A DNA stretch of 64,000 nt, taken from positions 372,001 to 436,000 of the forward strand of contig NZ_AFHG01000059.1 of assembly GCF_000214035.2 (NCBI RefSeq), read 5' to 3'. A program made the translations under genes and the position numbers. Source of the DNA: Methyloversatilis universalis FAM5 (GTDB lineage: Bacteria; Pseudomonadota; Gammaproteobacteria; Burkholderiales; Rhodocyclaceae). Under the pieces are notes generated by a model. The model searched no databases, had not been told where the DNA came from, and saw only the letters and a program-made list of their open reading frames with translations. Positions 28,570 to 37,323 of this stretch are shown here, in pieces (within the stretch, counting starts at the first letter, position 1; each line of letters opens with the position of its first letter).

Positions 28570-29910
28570 TCAGGCCGCCATGGACTTGAGCTTGCCGGCG
28601 GCCGGTGTGCGGCCCGGCGAGGCGGTGCGCGCCAGCGGCATGTCGATCACGAAGCGCGCGCCGGTGCCCGGCGGCGATTCCGCGCGAATGCGACCGCCGT
28701 GGCGCGACACGATGCGGGCCACGATGGCCAGCCCGGCGCCGACGCCCGGATGGTCGCTGGTCGGGTGCAGCCGCTCGAACACGCGGAACATCCGGTGCGC
28801 CTGGGCGGGGTCGAAGCCCGGACCGTTGTCGCTCACCGCGTAGCAGGCACGGTTGCCCTCGACCCAGCCCTCCACGCGGATTTCGCTGACCGGCTGGCTG
28901 CGCGAGAACTTCAGCGCGTTGTCGATCAGGTTCTGCCACACCTGCCTGAACAGCACCGGATCGGCCAGCGTTTCCGGCAGCGGGGCAATGTCCACCCGCA
29001 CCTGCCTGTCGTCGCGATAGCCCGGATGGGCATTGACCACGTCGCGCACCAGCAGACCCGGATTGATGCGCTGCACTTCGGGCGACTTGCTGCCGATGCG
29101 CGAGAAATCGAGCACCGCGTCGATCAGTTCGCCCATGCGCTGGGTATTGGCGAGGATGCGGTCCAGGCACACGCGCTGGTCCGGCGGCAGCGCTTCGCCG
29201 GCCTCTTCGAGCAGGATGCGCGAAAAGCCGTCGATGGCGCGCAGCGGGGTGCGCAGGTCGTGCGCGCAGGAATAGCCGAAAGCCGACAGGTCGTCGTTGA
29301 GCTGACGCAGTTCCAGCGTGCGCGCGGCCACCCTTTCCTCTAGGTGTTCGTTCGCTTCCAGCAGCCGCCGTTCCGACGCTTCGAGCGCCGCCAGCGTGCG
29401 GGCCTGTTTCATCGTGGCGCGGCGCAGTTCCAGCTGCGACACGACATGGCGCGCCAGCGCGGCCAGCGCATCGCGCTGCGCCGCGCTCAGCGTACGGGCG
29501 ACCCGGTCGGCCACGCACAGCGCGCCGACCGCATGGCCTTCCGGCGTGATCAGCGGCGCGCCGGCGTAGAAGCGGATGTGCGGTGCGCCGGTCACCAGCG
29601 GGTTTTCGGCGAAACGCGGATCGGCGAAGGTGTCCTCGATCACGAACACGTCGCGCTGCGCGATGGCGTGGCCGCACAGCGCGATGTCGCGCGGCGTTTC
29701 GTGCGGGCCGCGGTCGCTGCGGGCCTTGAACCACTGGCGGTCGCGGTCCACCAGACTGATGTACGCCAGCGGCGTACCGCACAGCTGCGTGGCCAGCAGC
29801 ACGAAATCGTCGTACAGCGGTTCGCGGTCGGTATCCAGGATGGCGTATTCGGCCAGCGCGGCGAGGCGGGCCGCCTCGTCGGGCAGGGCGGGGGCAGGCA
29901 GATAGGTCAT
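28570..29910 (-). CDS. GAF-domain sensor histidine kinase
   Basis: 446 residues. A GAF domain covers residues ~10-160 (EYAILDTDREPLYDDF, SLVDRDRQWFKAR, IALCGHAIAQRDVFVIED, FYAGAPLITPEGHAVGALCV), of the type fused to many small-molecule-sensing kinases. A coiled linker leads to a HisKA domain with His217 (SCAHDLRTPLRAIDGFS) and an HATPase domain with the N box NLIDNALKFSR, G1 DNGPGF and G2 GVGAGLAIV. No membrane segment, so it is cytoplasmic. No response regulator is adjacent: an orphan kinase. The stimulus is unknown. Confidence 0.88.
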   Translation of the reverse strand: MTYLPAPALPDEAARLAALAEYAILDTDREPLYDDFVLLATQLCGTPLAYISLVDRDRQWFKARSDRGPHETPRDIALCGHAIAQRDVFVIEDTFADPRFAENPLVTGAPHIRFYAGAPLITPEGHAVGALCVADRVARTLSAAQRDALAALARHVVSQLELRRATMKQARTLAALEASERRLLEANEHLEERVAARTLELRQLNDDLSAFGYSCAHDLRTPLRAIDGFSRILLEEAGEALPPDQRVCLDRILANTQRMGELIDAVLDFSRIGSKSPEVQRINPGLLVRDVVNAHPGYRDDRQVRVDIAPLPETLADPVLFRQVWQNLIDNALKFSRSQPVSEIRVEGWVEGNRACYAVSDNGPGFDPAQAHRMFRVFERLHPTSDHPGVGAGLAIVARIVSRHGGRIRAESPPGTGARFVIDMPLARTASPGRTPAAGKLKSMAA

Positions 29911-30140
29911 GGCAGGGGGCGGGTTCCAGGCATTCGGTGCCGGTGCGCAGCCGGGTTCTCGGGCCGGACACCGGGTCGACAAGCGACGGGGGCGCATGAT
30001 GCAGTGGCCGTTTGGACTTGTTCTTGATCGCGGACAAGGTTGGTGTAAGCAGTCTCTTTCGCGAGTGCCTCTCATTCCGCCAGTGCGTGCCCGGACCCGC
30101 AAATGCGGCATCATGCGGGCGGGCCGCTCTGCCGGCCTTT

Positions 30141-30176
30141 GCAATCGCCTTCGCAACCGCCTTCGCAACCGCCTCT
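30141..30176. repeat. Three short tandem repeats before truC
   Basis: Three 12-base units GCAATCGCCTTC, GCAACCGCCTTC and GCAACCGCCTCT in a row, inside the 291-base divergent region between the kinase gene and truC (29911-30201). No clear role; nothing else recognisable in that region. Confidence 0.5.
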
Positions 30177-30201
30177 GCCGGACCGCCGTGCCGGACATCC
30201 C

Positions 30202-30945
30202 ATGCTGGACATTCTCTTCCGTGACGACTATGTGGTCGCCATCGACAAGCCTTCCGGCCTGCTGGTGCATCGCACCGCGCTCGACCGCCATGAAACCGAA
30301 TTCGCGGTGCAGCGGCTGCGTGACCAGATCGGGCAGCGGGTGTGGCCGGTGCACCGGCTGGACCGGGGTACCTCCGGCGTGCTGGTGTTCGCGCTGAACC
30401 CGGAGGCGGCCCACGTGCTGGCGCAGCAGTTCGCGGCGCATCGGCCGGCCAAGCGCTATCTGGCGGTGGTGCGCGGGCATCCGCCTGAGGCCGGCGACAT
30501 CGATCACCCGCTGCGCCGCATCGACGACGCAATCGACCCGCGTGCGGCGCGCGAGGGCGCCGAGCCGGTCGTGGCGCAGCCGGCGCTCACCCGCTACCGC
30601 CGGCTGGCGGTGGCCGAAATGCCGGTGGCCATCGACCGCTATCCGGCCAGCCGCTACGCGCTGGTCGAAGCGATGCCGCTGACCGGCCGCACCCACCAGA
30701 TCCGCCGCCACCTGAAGCACATCGCCCACCCCATCATCGGCGACGCCACCTACGGCAAGGGGCCGCACAACCGCTATGTCGCCACGTTGTGCGGCGAGCC
30801 GCGGCTGCTGCTCGCCTGTATACATATGCATATCCGCCATCCGGTGAGTGGCGAGGACATCGAACTGCGCTGCCGGCCGGGCAGCGCCTTCAACCGGCTG
30901 GCGCAGGTGTTCGGCTGGGACGCCGCGCTGCTGGATCCGGCATGA
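30202..30945 (+). CDS. truC: tRNA pseudouridine synthase TruC (RluA family)
   Basis: 247 residues; isomerises U65 of some tRNAs. Seen: N-terminal DDYVVAIDKPSGLLVHRT, catalytic motif VHRLDRGTSGVLVFA with the Asp near residue 55, and the RluA-family segment LTGRTHQIRRHLKHIAHPIIGD. Length and the lack of an S4 domain fit TruC better than RluD. Start ATG at 30202 chosen by alignment of the N-terminus (MLDILFRDDYVV). Confidence 0.88.
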   Translation: MLDILFRDDYVVAIDKPSGLLVHRTALDRHETEFAVQRLRDQIGQRVWPVHRLDRGTSGVLVFALNPEAAHVLAQQFAAHRPAKRYLAVVRGHPPEAGDIDHPLRRIDDAIDPRAAREGAEPVVAQPALTRYRRLAVAEMPVAIDRYPASRYALVEAMPLTGRTHQIRRHLKHIAHPIIGDATYGKGPHNRYVATLCGEPRLLLACIHMHIRHPVSGEDIELRCRPGSAFNRLAQVFGWDAALLDPA

Positions 30946-30962
30946 CGGGGGGGCGGAGTCCT

Positions 30963-31264
30963 GTGGGCGCGGCGCTCTGTCGCGATCGAGCGGTTGAATG
31001 AAGTGCGGCGGGGGATGAAGGCTGCATCGCGGCGGGGGCGCCGCTCCCACGAAATTCGCGTCGGGCGGAGCGGCGCCCGGCCGTGATTGGGCGGTGAATG
31101 AAGCGCGATGAGGGGTGAAGGCTTCACCGCCGCCAGGGCGCCACTCCCTCTGTCGCGAAGGCTGAGGCGGCGTCTGTGGGAGCGGCGCCTCGCCGCGATA
31201 CGGCCGTTGAATGAAGCGCGACGGGAGATGGAAGCTGCCATCGTGGCGGAAGCGCCACGGCCAC
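30963..31264 (+). repeat. Cluster of three REP/BIME-like units
   Basis: Three imperfect copies of an ~88-base unit: 30963-31050, 31063-31149 and 31176-31264. Each begins with a GC-rich arm like GTGGGAGCGGCGCCTCGCCG, passes through a shared core (GTTGAATGAAGCGCGA-like) and ends with the arm inverted (GGGGGCGCCGCTCCCAC in copy 1). The rest of 30946-31404 holds no gene; frames here are products of the repeats. It resembles pseudomonad REP elements in arm sequence and layout. Confidence 0.75.
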
Positions 31265-31311
31265 GATCCTGTAACGGGTGGCGCGGATCCGCCTGACCGG
31301 TGCGCGCCTGA

Positions 31312-31329
31312 ATAGTCCGTTCGGACTAT
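31312..31329. promoter_or_regulatory. Perfect 18-bp palindrome before the exbB operon
   Basis: ATAGTCCG-TT-CGGACTAT, 75 bases upstream of the exbB start. The same architecture and central CCGTTCGG recurs at 37075 and 37177 in front of the second block of this locus, so it is a candidate operator. Confidence 0.45.
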
Positions 31330-31404
31330 CCGCGCGAATATTTCATGTCATGGCAGGGACACGTTCGGTCCGGAGAATCCGGCCTGAATTTTTCCCGCCC
31401 TGCC

Positions 31405-33084
31405 ATGAAAAAAATCATTGCCCTCGGCGCCCTTGCGGCGCTTGCACCTTCCTTTGCCAACGCCTGGTGGGACGAGGCGTGGACCGCCCGTCGCACCGTC
31501 ACGCTGGACACCTCCGCCACCGGCGTCGCGATTGCCGCGCCGCAGTCTTCGGTGCCGGTCGCGGTGCGCCTGCACAGCGGCAATTTCGATTTCACCGCGG
31601 CGAAGGAGGACGGCTCGGATCTGCGCTTCGTCGCCGGCGACGACAAGACGGTGCTCAAGCACCATGTCGAGCGCTACGACAGCCTGAACGAACTCGCGGT
31701 CGTGTGGGTACAGGTGCCGCTGGTGGCGCCCGGTCAGGAACGCACCACGGTCTATGCCTATTTCGGCAATGCCGCGGCGGGCGGTGCGCAGGACAGCAAG
31801 GCGAGCTACGACGCATCGACCGTCGGTGTCTGGCATTTCGCCGAGCCGGCGCCGCTGGCCGATGCATCCGCCAGCGCGCTGAGCGCTACCGGCAGCGGGA
31901 ACATCCAGAAGGCCGCGCTGCTGGGCGACGCCGCCATCTTCGCCGGCAGCCCGCTGCGCGTGCCGGCCTCGCCGGCGCTTGCGACCACCGCGGGCGGTGC
32001 GTGGACGATGTCGGCCTGGGTCAAGCCGGCCGGCGCGCAGCAGGCGACGCTTTATGCGCAGGGTGCGCTGACGGTGAAGGTCGACGGCAGCGCGTTCGCG
32101 CTCGATGTGGCCGGCACCCGGGTGGCCGGTGGCACGCTGAAGGCGGGTGCCTGGCAGCACGTCGCGGCCACGGTCGGTGGTGGTAAGGCCACGCTGTATG
32201 TCGACGGCCAGCCGGTCGGCAGCGCTGACGCGGCACTGCCGGCGGTGCAGGCCGAGGTCGTGATCGGCGATGCCTACAACGGCGAACTGGACGAGCTGCA
32301 GCTCGCCAACACGGTGCGCAGCGCCGACTGGATCAGGCTGGCCGCCGTTGGACAGGGGGCGGACAGCCCCTTTGTCAGCGTGCGCGAGGACGCGGCGGGC
32401 GGCGAAGAGGGCGGCCACAACTACTTCGGCATCCTGATCGACAACCTCACGGTCGACGCCTGGGTGGTCATCGTCATCCTCGCGGTCATGTTCGTCATCA
32501 GCTGCTGGGTGATGATTGCCAAGGCCCTGCTGGTCGGCCGCATCGACGGCGACAACCGCGCCTTCCTGCAGCGCTTCCGCAGCGCCAGCAACGATTTCCT
32601 GAAGCTGGACCAGGGTGCCTCCCACAAGAGTTCGTCGCTGTTCCGCCTGTACGGCGCCGGCCTGCGCGAAATCCGCAAGCGCTTCGACGCGCAGGGCGAA
32701 GCCGCCGGTCTGACCGGTGCCTCGATGGACGCGATCAAGGCGTCGATCGACGCCGACCTGGTACGCGAATCGCACAAGCTCAACGCGCAGATGGTGCTGC
32801 TCACCATCGCCATTTCCGGCGGTCCCTTCCTCGGCCTGCTCGGCACCGTGGTCGGCGTCATGATCACCTTCGCCGCGATCGCTGCCGCGGGTGACGTGAA
32901 CGTGAACGCCATCGCCCCGGGCATCGCCGCCGCGCTGCTGGCCACCGTGGCCGGTCTCGCGGTCGCGATTCCGGCGCTGTTCGGCTACAACTACCTCGCG
33001 GCGCGCATCAAGAACATCAGCGCCGACATGCAGATCTTCGTCGACGAGTTCATCACCCGCGTCGCCGAAGTGCACGGCCGCTGA
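31405..33084 (+). CDS. ExbB/TolQ-type proton channel with N-terminal DUF2341 and LamG-like domains
   Basis: 559 residues. Signal peptide (MKKIIALGALAALAPSFANA), then a DUF2341 domain at ~21-125 (WWDEAWTARRTVTL, YAYFGNAAAGG), a LamG/concanavalin-like domain at ~140-325 (TVGVWHFAE, WTMSAWVKPA, AWQHVAATVGGGKATLYVDG), a first membrane helix near residue 355 (WVVIVILAVMFVISCWVMI) and the ExbB core at ~470-550 with SGGPFLGLLGTVVGVMITF and the last helix (GIAAALLATVAGLAVAIPALF). Ordinary ExbB lacks the large periplasmic head, which would face the periplasm here and could bind sugar or cell-wall material. First gene of a six-gene block with ExbD, ExbD, TonB, porin and coiled-coil protein. ATG at 31405 starts the signal peptide; an earlier ATG in the frame is not needed. 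Confidence 0.88.
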   Translation: MKKIIALGALAALAPSFANAWWDEAWTARRTVTLDTSATGVAIAAPQSSVPVAVRLHSGNFDFTAAKEDGSDLRFVAGDDKTVLKHHVERYDSLNELAVVWVQVPLVAPGQERTTVYAYFGNAAAGGAQDSKASYDASTVGVWHFAEPAPLADASASALSATGSGNIQKAALLGDAAIFAGSPLRVPASPALATTAGGAWTMSAWVKPAGAQQATLYAQGALTVKVDGSAFALDVAGTRVAGGTLKAGAWQHVAATVGGGKATLYVDGQPVGSADAALPAVQAEVVIGDAYNGELDELQLANTVRSADWIRLAAVGQGADSPFVSVREDAAGGEEGGHNYFGILIDNLTVDAWVVIVILAVMFVISCWVMIAKALLVGRIDGDNRAFLQRFRSASNDFLKLDQGASHKSSSLFRLYGAGLREIRKRFDAQGEAAGLTGASMDAIKASIDADLVRESHKLNAQMVLLTIAISGGPFLGLLGTVVGVMITFAAIAAAGDVNVNAIAPGIAAALLATVAGLAVAIPALFGYNYLAARIKNISADMQIFVDEFITRVAEVHGR

Positions 33085-33099
33085 CGGCAGACGCACGCC

Positions 33100-33510
33100 A
33101 TGTCCGCCGACGTAAAGGGAGAGAACCAGCCCTACGACGAGATCAACGTCACCCCGATGCTTGATCTCGCCTACGTGCTGCTGGTGGTGTTCATCATCAT
33201 GACCACCGCCTCGGTGCAGGGCATCAAGGTCGATGCGCCGCAGACGCGCACCACCGCCTCGCTGGCCAAGCCCCAGACCAAGGCCATCACCATCACCGCC
33301 GCCGGCGACGTCTATCTCGACGCCTATCCGGTCGACATGGCCACGCTGGAAGCCCGGCTTGCGCAGTACAAGGGCGCCAACCCGGCGCTGCCGGTGGTGC
33401 TCAAGGGCGACGCCGCCGCGCACTACGAGAAGGTGTCCGCGGTGCTGGAAATCTGCAAGCGGCTGGACATCACCGAAGTCGGGCTGGTGACCAAGAAGGT
33501 GGCCGGCTGA
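33100..33510 (+). CDS. exbD: ExbD/TolR-type protein, copy 1
   Basis: 136 residues; stator partner of the ExbB channel. Seen: INVTPMLDLAYVLLVVFIIM, one membrane helix (residues ~20-40) with the proton-carrying Asp in MLDLAY, then the periplasmic domain. It starts 15 bases after the exbB-like stop. A second ExbD follows with a nearly identical helix but a diverged periplasmic part; this suggests a heteromeric stator. Confidence 0.9.
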   Translation: MSADVKGENQPYDEINVTPMLDLAYVLLVVFIIMTTASVQGIKVDAPQTRTTASLAKPQTKAITITAAGDVYLDAYPVDMATLEARLAQYKGANPALPVVLKGDAAAHYEKVSAVLEICKRLDITEVGLVTKKVAG

Positions 33511-33533
33511 TGCCGCGCGGATGACACACAGCC

Positions 33534-33938
33534 ATGCAGATCAATACCGAAGCCAAACCCTACGACTCGATCAACGTCACGCCGATGCTGGACCTGGCCT
33601 ACGTGCTGCTCGTCGTGTTCATCCTGATGACCACCGCCGGCGTGCAGGGTCTGACGATGAATCTGCCCAAGCCGTCGAACAAGCCGAGCACCGAACAGCA
33701 CGAAGTGAAGATCGTGCAGGTGATGGAAAGCGGCGCACTGATGGTCAATGGTGTCGGCGTGACGCTGGACCAGCTCGAAGTGCAGCTCGACGCCGCCCGG
33801 GCGCGCGACCCGAAGTTCAGCGTGATGATCCGCGGCGAGGCACGCGCGCCCTATAACGGTGTCATCCAGGTGGTCGACCTGGTCAATCGCATGGGCATCG
33901 CCAACGTCGGCCTCATCACATCGCGGATCGGCACCTGA
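33534..33938 (+). CDS. exbD: ExbD/TolR-type protein, copy 2
   Basis: 134 residues. The helix INVTPMLDLAYVLLVVFILM is the same as in copy 1 except for one residue, with Asp in the same place; the periplasmic half differs (LTMNLPKPSNKPSTEQHE). 23 bases after copy 1. Its stop TGA shares its last base with the tonB ATG (33936-33940), so the two are coupled. Confidence 0.9.
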   Translation: MQINTEAKPYDSINVTPMLDLAYVLLVVFILMTTAGVQGLTMNLPKPSNKPSTEQHEVKIVQVMESGALMVNGVGVTLDQLEVQLDAARARDPKFSVMIRGEARAPYNGVIQVVDLVNRMGIANVGLITSRIGT

Positions 33939-34642
33939 TGGGCGCGCTCGCGGAAGATTCGGTCGAGCTGTCGCGCGGCGCGCGCGCACTGCGCTTCGTC
34001 GCGCTGGCGGTGGGCGTGGCGCTGCTGGTGGCGGCCGGCATGTGGCTGAAGGATCTGTTCTCGAAGCCGTCGGCGCCGACGCGCCAGGTGACGAAGATTT
34101 CCATCATTCCGGACACGCCGCCGCCCCCGCCTCCGCCGCCGAAGGAGGAGAAGCGGCCGGAGCCGAAGGAAACCAAGGAAGTGAAGGTCGAGCAGCCCAA
34201 GCCGGTCGAGGCGCCGCCGCAGCAGGCCGAACAGCTGAAGATGGAAGGCGCGGCCGGCGACGGCCCCAGTCCGTTCGCTGCCGGCAGCGTGGCCAACGAG
34301 TACAAGGGCGGCGACGTCGGCACCACGGTCGGCGGTGCGCCGCAGGTGAAGTCCAACCGCATGCAGTTCGCCTTCTTCACCAGTGCGCTGCAGCGGCACA
34401 TCCAGGACGAACTGGCCCGCAACAAGGACATCAAGCAGCTCGACTACCGCGTGCCGGTCGCCATCTGGCTGGCGCGCGACGGCAGCGTGCAGCGCGCCGA
34501 GCTGGCCGGTTCCACCGGCGACGACAGGACCGACGCCGCGCTCACTGCAGCGCTGGCCCAGATGCGGCCCTTCCGGGAAGCGCCGCCCGCCGACATGCCC
34601 CAGCCGGTGCGCCTGCGCATCAGCAACCGCATGACCGGTTGA
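33938..34642 (+). CDS. tonB: TonB-family energy transducer
   Basis: 234 residues. One N-terminal membrane helix (residues ~19-37), a Pro-rich stretch with eight consecutive prolines starting near residue 61 and Lys/Glu-Pro repeats after it, and a C-terminal TonB-like domain (residues ~150-234: VAIWLARDGSVQRAELAGSTGD, LAQMRPFREAPP). It should span the periplasm and pass the energy of the ExbBD motor to an outer-membrane partner. Which partner is not evident: neither the porin nor the TpsB that follow has an obvious TonB box. Confidence 0.85.
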   Translation: MGALAEDSVELSRGARALRFVALAVGVALLVAAGMWLKDLFSKPSAPTRQVTKISIIPDTPPPPPPPPKEEKRPEPKETKEVKVEQPKPVEAPPQQAEQLKMEGAAGDGPSPFAAGSVANEYKGGDVGTTVGGAPQVKSNRMQFAFFTSALQRHIQDELARNKDIKQLDYRVPVAIWLARDGSVQRAELAGSTGDDRTDAALTAALAQMRPFREAPPADMPQPVRLRISNRMTG

Positions 34643-34675
34643 ACACCCCCATACACGACACTCCGGACCGAAGTG

Positions 34676-36325
34676 ATGAAGAAAGCACTGCTCCCGCTCG
34701 CGCTCGCCTCGCTGTGCGCACTGCCCGCACAGGCGGACGAAGGCGCGTCCATCGACACGCTGCGCCAGACCACGCTGAACCTGATCGACGCGCTGGTCGA
34801 TACCGGCGTGCTCACCCGTGACAAGGCGGACGAACTGATCAAGGCCGCCGAAGCCAAGGCCGCGAAAACCGCGGCCAGGGCGAAGAAGGACAGCACGGTG
34901 CGGGTGCAGTACGTGCCGGAATCGGTGAAGGCCGAAATCCGCGAGCAGCTGAAGCAGGAAGTGCTGGCCCAGGCACGCACCGAAGGCTGGGCCACGCCGA
35001 ACGCGATTCCCGAATGGACCGAGCGCATCCGGATCGAGGGCGATCTGCGCGTGCGCATGCAGGAAGACAGCTTCCCCAAGGGCAACAGCCCGATCGCCAG
35101 CTATGCGCCGGGTGCGGCCGGCAATCCGGCGGCGACCAATCCGGACTTTCCGCTCGGCACGCGCTTTCCGGCCGGTGTCGGCCTTGATGACAACGGCTTC
35201 CCGACCGGCAATGCGTCGGACGACGTGAACCGCCTGCGCCTGCGTGCCCGGCTCGGCGTGCTGGCCAAGATCAACGACACGGTCAGCGCCGGCTTCCGCT
35301 TCACCACCGGCAACGTGACCGACCGGGTATCGACCAACCAGACCCTGGGCAGCAATTTCAACAAGTACAGCTTCCTGGTCGACCGCGCCTACATGAAGTT
35401 CGATCCGGTGGAGTGGGCGTCCTTCAGCGGCGGCCGCATTCCCAACCCCTGGTTCGCGACCGATCTGGTGTGGGACGAGGACCTGAACTTCGACGGCATC
35501 GCGGTGAACCTGCGCAACGTCACGATGACCCAGGCGCTGCGCCCCTTCGCCACCGCCGGCTGGTTTCCGCTGCGCGCCGACAACCCGCCGAACGCCGACA
35601 AGCAGTGGCTGGCCGGCGCGCAGATCGGCGCCGAGTACGACCTCAACGGCAGCACCCGTCTGCGCGTGGGTCTGGCCAAGTATCACTACAGCCGGCTCGA
35701 AGCCCGTACCGACACCCGCTTCGACCTGACCGGCGCGCTGCCGGGCTACGGCGGTTACGAACATTCGTCCGCGCTGCGCCAGAAGGGCAACACCCTGGTG
35801 CGCACCAACAGCCCGCTGGACGCGAATGGCGCGCCGATCTACGGCCTGGCGTCGAAGTTCGAGCCGTGGGTGATCACCGCCACCGCGGATCTGGCTCATT
35901 TCGACCCGGTGCATGTGCTGCTGTCCGCCGAATACGTGAAGAACACCGGCTTCGACCGTGCCGACATCCTGCGTCGAACCGGCCTCAACCTGACCGACGG
36001 CAAGGACACAGCCTGGCACGTGCGACTGGCGGTCGGCATGCCTTCGGTCCGTCTGGCCGAAGACTGGCAGGTGTTCGCGTCCTACAAGTACATAGGCTCC
36101 GATTCGGTGGTCGATGGCTTCACCGATTCCGACTTCGGTCTTGGCGGCACCAACCTGAAGGGCTTCGTCATCGGCGGCAGCTACGGCCTGTATCGCGATA
36201 CCGCGGTCGGCCTGCGCTGGTACTCGGCCCGCAACATCCACGGCATGACCTACGACCCGACCGTGATTGCCGGTCAGCGCTACGAGGTCGACACCGTCAT
36301 GCTCGACATGAACGTGAGGTTCTGA
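34676..36325 (+). CDS. Outer-membrane porin (putative-porin family)
   Basis: 549 residues. Signal peptide MKKALLPLALASLCALPAQA, then an N-terminal helical stretch (TLRQTTLNLIDALVDTGVL, and coiled-coil-like KAAEAKAAKTAARAKKD), then a beta-barrel of about 450 residues with many alternating strands and a Phe C-terminus (MNVRF), the classical barrel-insertion signal. It resembles the putative-porin family with N-terminal periplasmic helices. Starts at ATG 34676 (a GTG precedes it in frame), 33 bases after tonB; the coiled-coil gene follows at once (2 bases). Confidence 0.82.
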   Translation: MKKALLPLALASLCALPAQADEGASIDTLRQTTLNLIDALVDTGVLTRDKADELIKAAEAKAAKTAARAKKDSTVRVQYVPESVKAEIREQLKQEVLAQARTEGWATPNAIPEWTERIRIEGDLRVRMQEDSFPKGNSPIASYAPGAAGNPAATNPDFPLGTRFPAGVGLDDNGFPTGNASDDVNRLRLRARLGVLAKINDTVSAGFRFTTGNVTDRVSTNQTLGSNFNKYSFLVDRAYMKFDPVEWASFSGGRIPNPWFATDLVWDEDLNFDGIAVNLRNVTMTQALRPFATAGWFPLRADNPPNADKQWLAGAQIGAEYDLNGSTRLRVGLAKYHYSRLEARTDTRFDLTGALPGYGGYEHSSALRQKGNTLVRTNSPLDANGAPIYGLASKFEPWVITATADLAHFDPVHVLLSAEYVKNTGFDRADILRRTGLNLTDGKDTAWHVRLAVGMPSVRLAEDWQVFASYKYIGSDSVVDGFTDSDFGLGGTNLKGFVIGGSYGLYRDTAVGLRWYSARNIHGMTYDPTVIAGQRYEVDTVMLDMNVRF

Positions 36326-36327
36326 GC

Positions 36328-36987
36328 ATGAAGCGCTTCGTACTGATGCTGTCGCTGCTGCTGACCGCAGGCGCGGTGGCCGCGCAGGAAAAACCGTCCC
36401 GCGAGCAGGAACAGCTGCGCCGGCTGCGCGCCCAGGCGCAGCAGCTTCAGCAGTCGCTGGCAGCCGAACAGCAGGCGCGCCAGAGCGCCGAGGCCGAACT
36501 GAAGGCGCTCAAGGGCGCGCAGGCGGCGGAGATCGAGAAGATCGGCGCGGAAGCGCGGGCCGCGCGCGGCAGCGCTCAGGCCTCTCGCCGGCAGATCGAA
36601 CAGCTGGAAAAGGATCTGGCGGCCGAGCGGCAGGCGCGCGAACAGTCGGCCCGTCAGGCCGAACAGCTGGGCCAGCGTCTGACCGAGCGTGAACGCGAAC
36701 TGAACGAGGCGCGCAACACGCTGGCCGGCACCGGCCGCGATCTCGAACAGTCGCGGGTGAAGGCGGAGCAGTCGGCCACCCGTCTCGCCCAGTGCGAGAA
36801 GGACAACCGCGCGCTCTACGGCACCGGCATCGAGGTGCTCGACCACTACCGCAATCGCACGCTGGGTGAACGCATCGGCCAGTCCGAGCCGTTCGCGCAG
36901 ACCGCGCGGGTGAAGCTCGAGAACCTGATCGAAACCTGGCGTGACCGTCTGGACGAAGCGCGCCTGGTCACTGCGCCGTCACGCTGA
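36328..36987 (+). CDS. Periplasmic coiled-coil protein
   Basis: 219 residues. Signal peptide (MKRFVLMLSLLLTAGAVAA), then an almost continuous coiled coil from residue ~22 to ~155, rich in Gln, Glu, Ala and Arg (QLRRLRAQAQQLQQSLAAEQ), and a short globular tail (YGTGIEVLDHYRNRTLGERI, LENLIETWRDRLDEARL). No function assigned. Its position after the porin, and its shape, suggest a periplasmic spacer or scaffold for the ExbBD/TonB/porin block. It is the last gene of that block; 336 bases follow before the next one. Confidence 0.7.
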   Translation: MKRFVLMLSLLLTAGAVAAQEKPSREQEQLRRLRAQAQQLQQSLAAEQQARQSAEAELKALKGAQAAEIEKIGAEARAARGSAQASRRQIEQLEKDLAAERQAREQSARQAEQLGQRLTERERELNEARNTLAGTGRDLEQSRVKAEQSATRLAQCEKDNRALYGTGIEVLDHYRNRTLGERIGQSEPFAQTARVKLENLIETWRDRLDEARLVTAPSR

Positions 36988-37323
36988 CGACCGGCGCGGA
37001 TGTCCGGGGTGTCGCGCGGCTCATTCCGGAAACGCCCGCTCCGCGCGGCGCTCCGCGCCACGGCTCATTTCCGCATGAGCCGTTCGGCTCATTGCAAGAC
37101 CCCGGCTGTGAAACAGGGTTGTCATCGTCCGCCGATAACTTGCCGGACGAATATCGGACGGAATTTCTTACAGCGCATGGTCCGTTCGGCTCATTCAATG
37201 CGGCTGCGATGCAGCGGTTGATGTAACGCGCAGCCGTCACGCTTCGATCGCTTCCTCGTGGAGCAGGGAGGTTCGGAGCGCATTCCGGAATCCACCCACG
37301 ACACACTTCTTCTGGAGATATTC
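36988..37323 (+). promoter_or_regulatory. Regulatory region before the PEP-CTERM/TPS block, with repeated palindrome
   Basis: 336 bases without a gene. Contains a perfect palindrome ATGAGCCG-TT-CGGCTCAT (37075-37092), a related imperfect one ATGGTCCG-TT-CGGCTCAT (37177-37194), and further half-sites CGGCTCATT at 37017 and 37061. The palindromes share the CCGTTCGG core with the one at 31312. A Pho-box-like CTGTGAA-N6-TTGTCAT (37106-37125) has the wrong spacing. No -35/-10 pair is convincing. Confidence 0.45.

Noticed and set aside
30774-31241. Open frames within the REP cluster on both strands
   Set aside because: The translation only repeats the palindromic units.
37106-37125. Pho-box-like CTGTGAA-N6-TTGTCAT before the PEP-CTERM gene
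   Set aside because: The two halves are 13 bases apart, not 11 as in PhoB boxes, and the first half has two mismatches.
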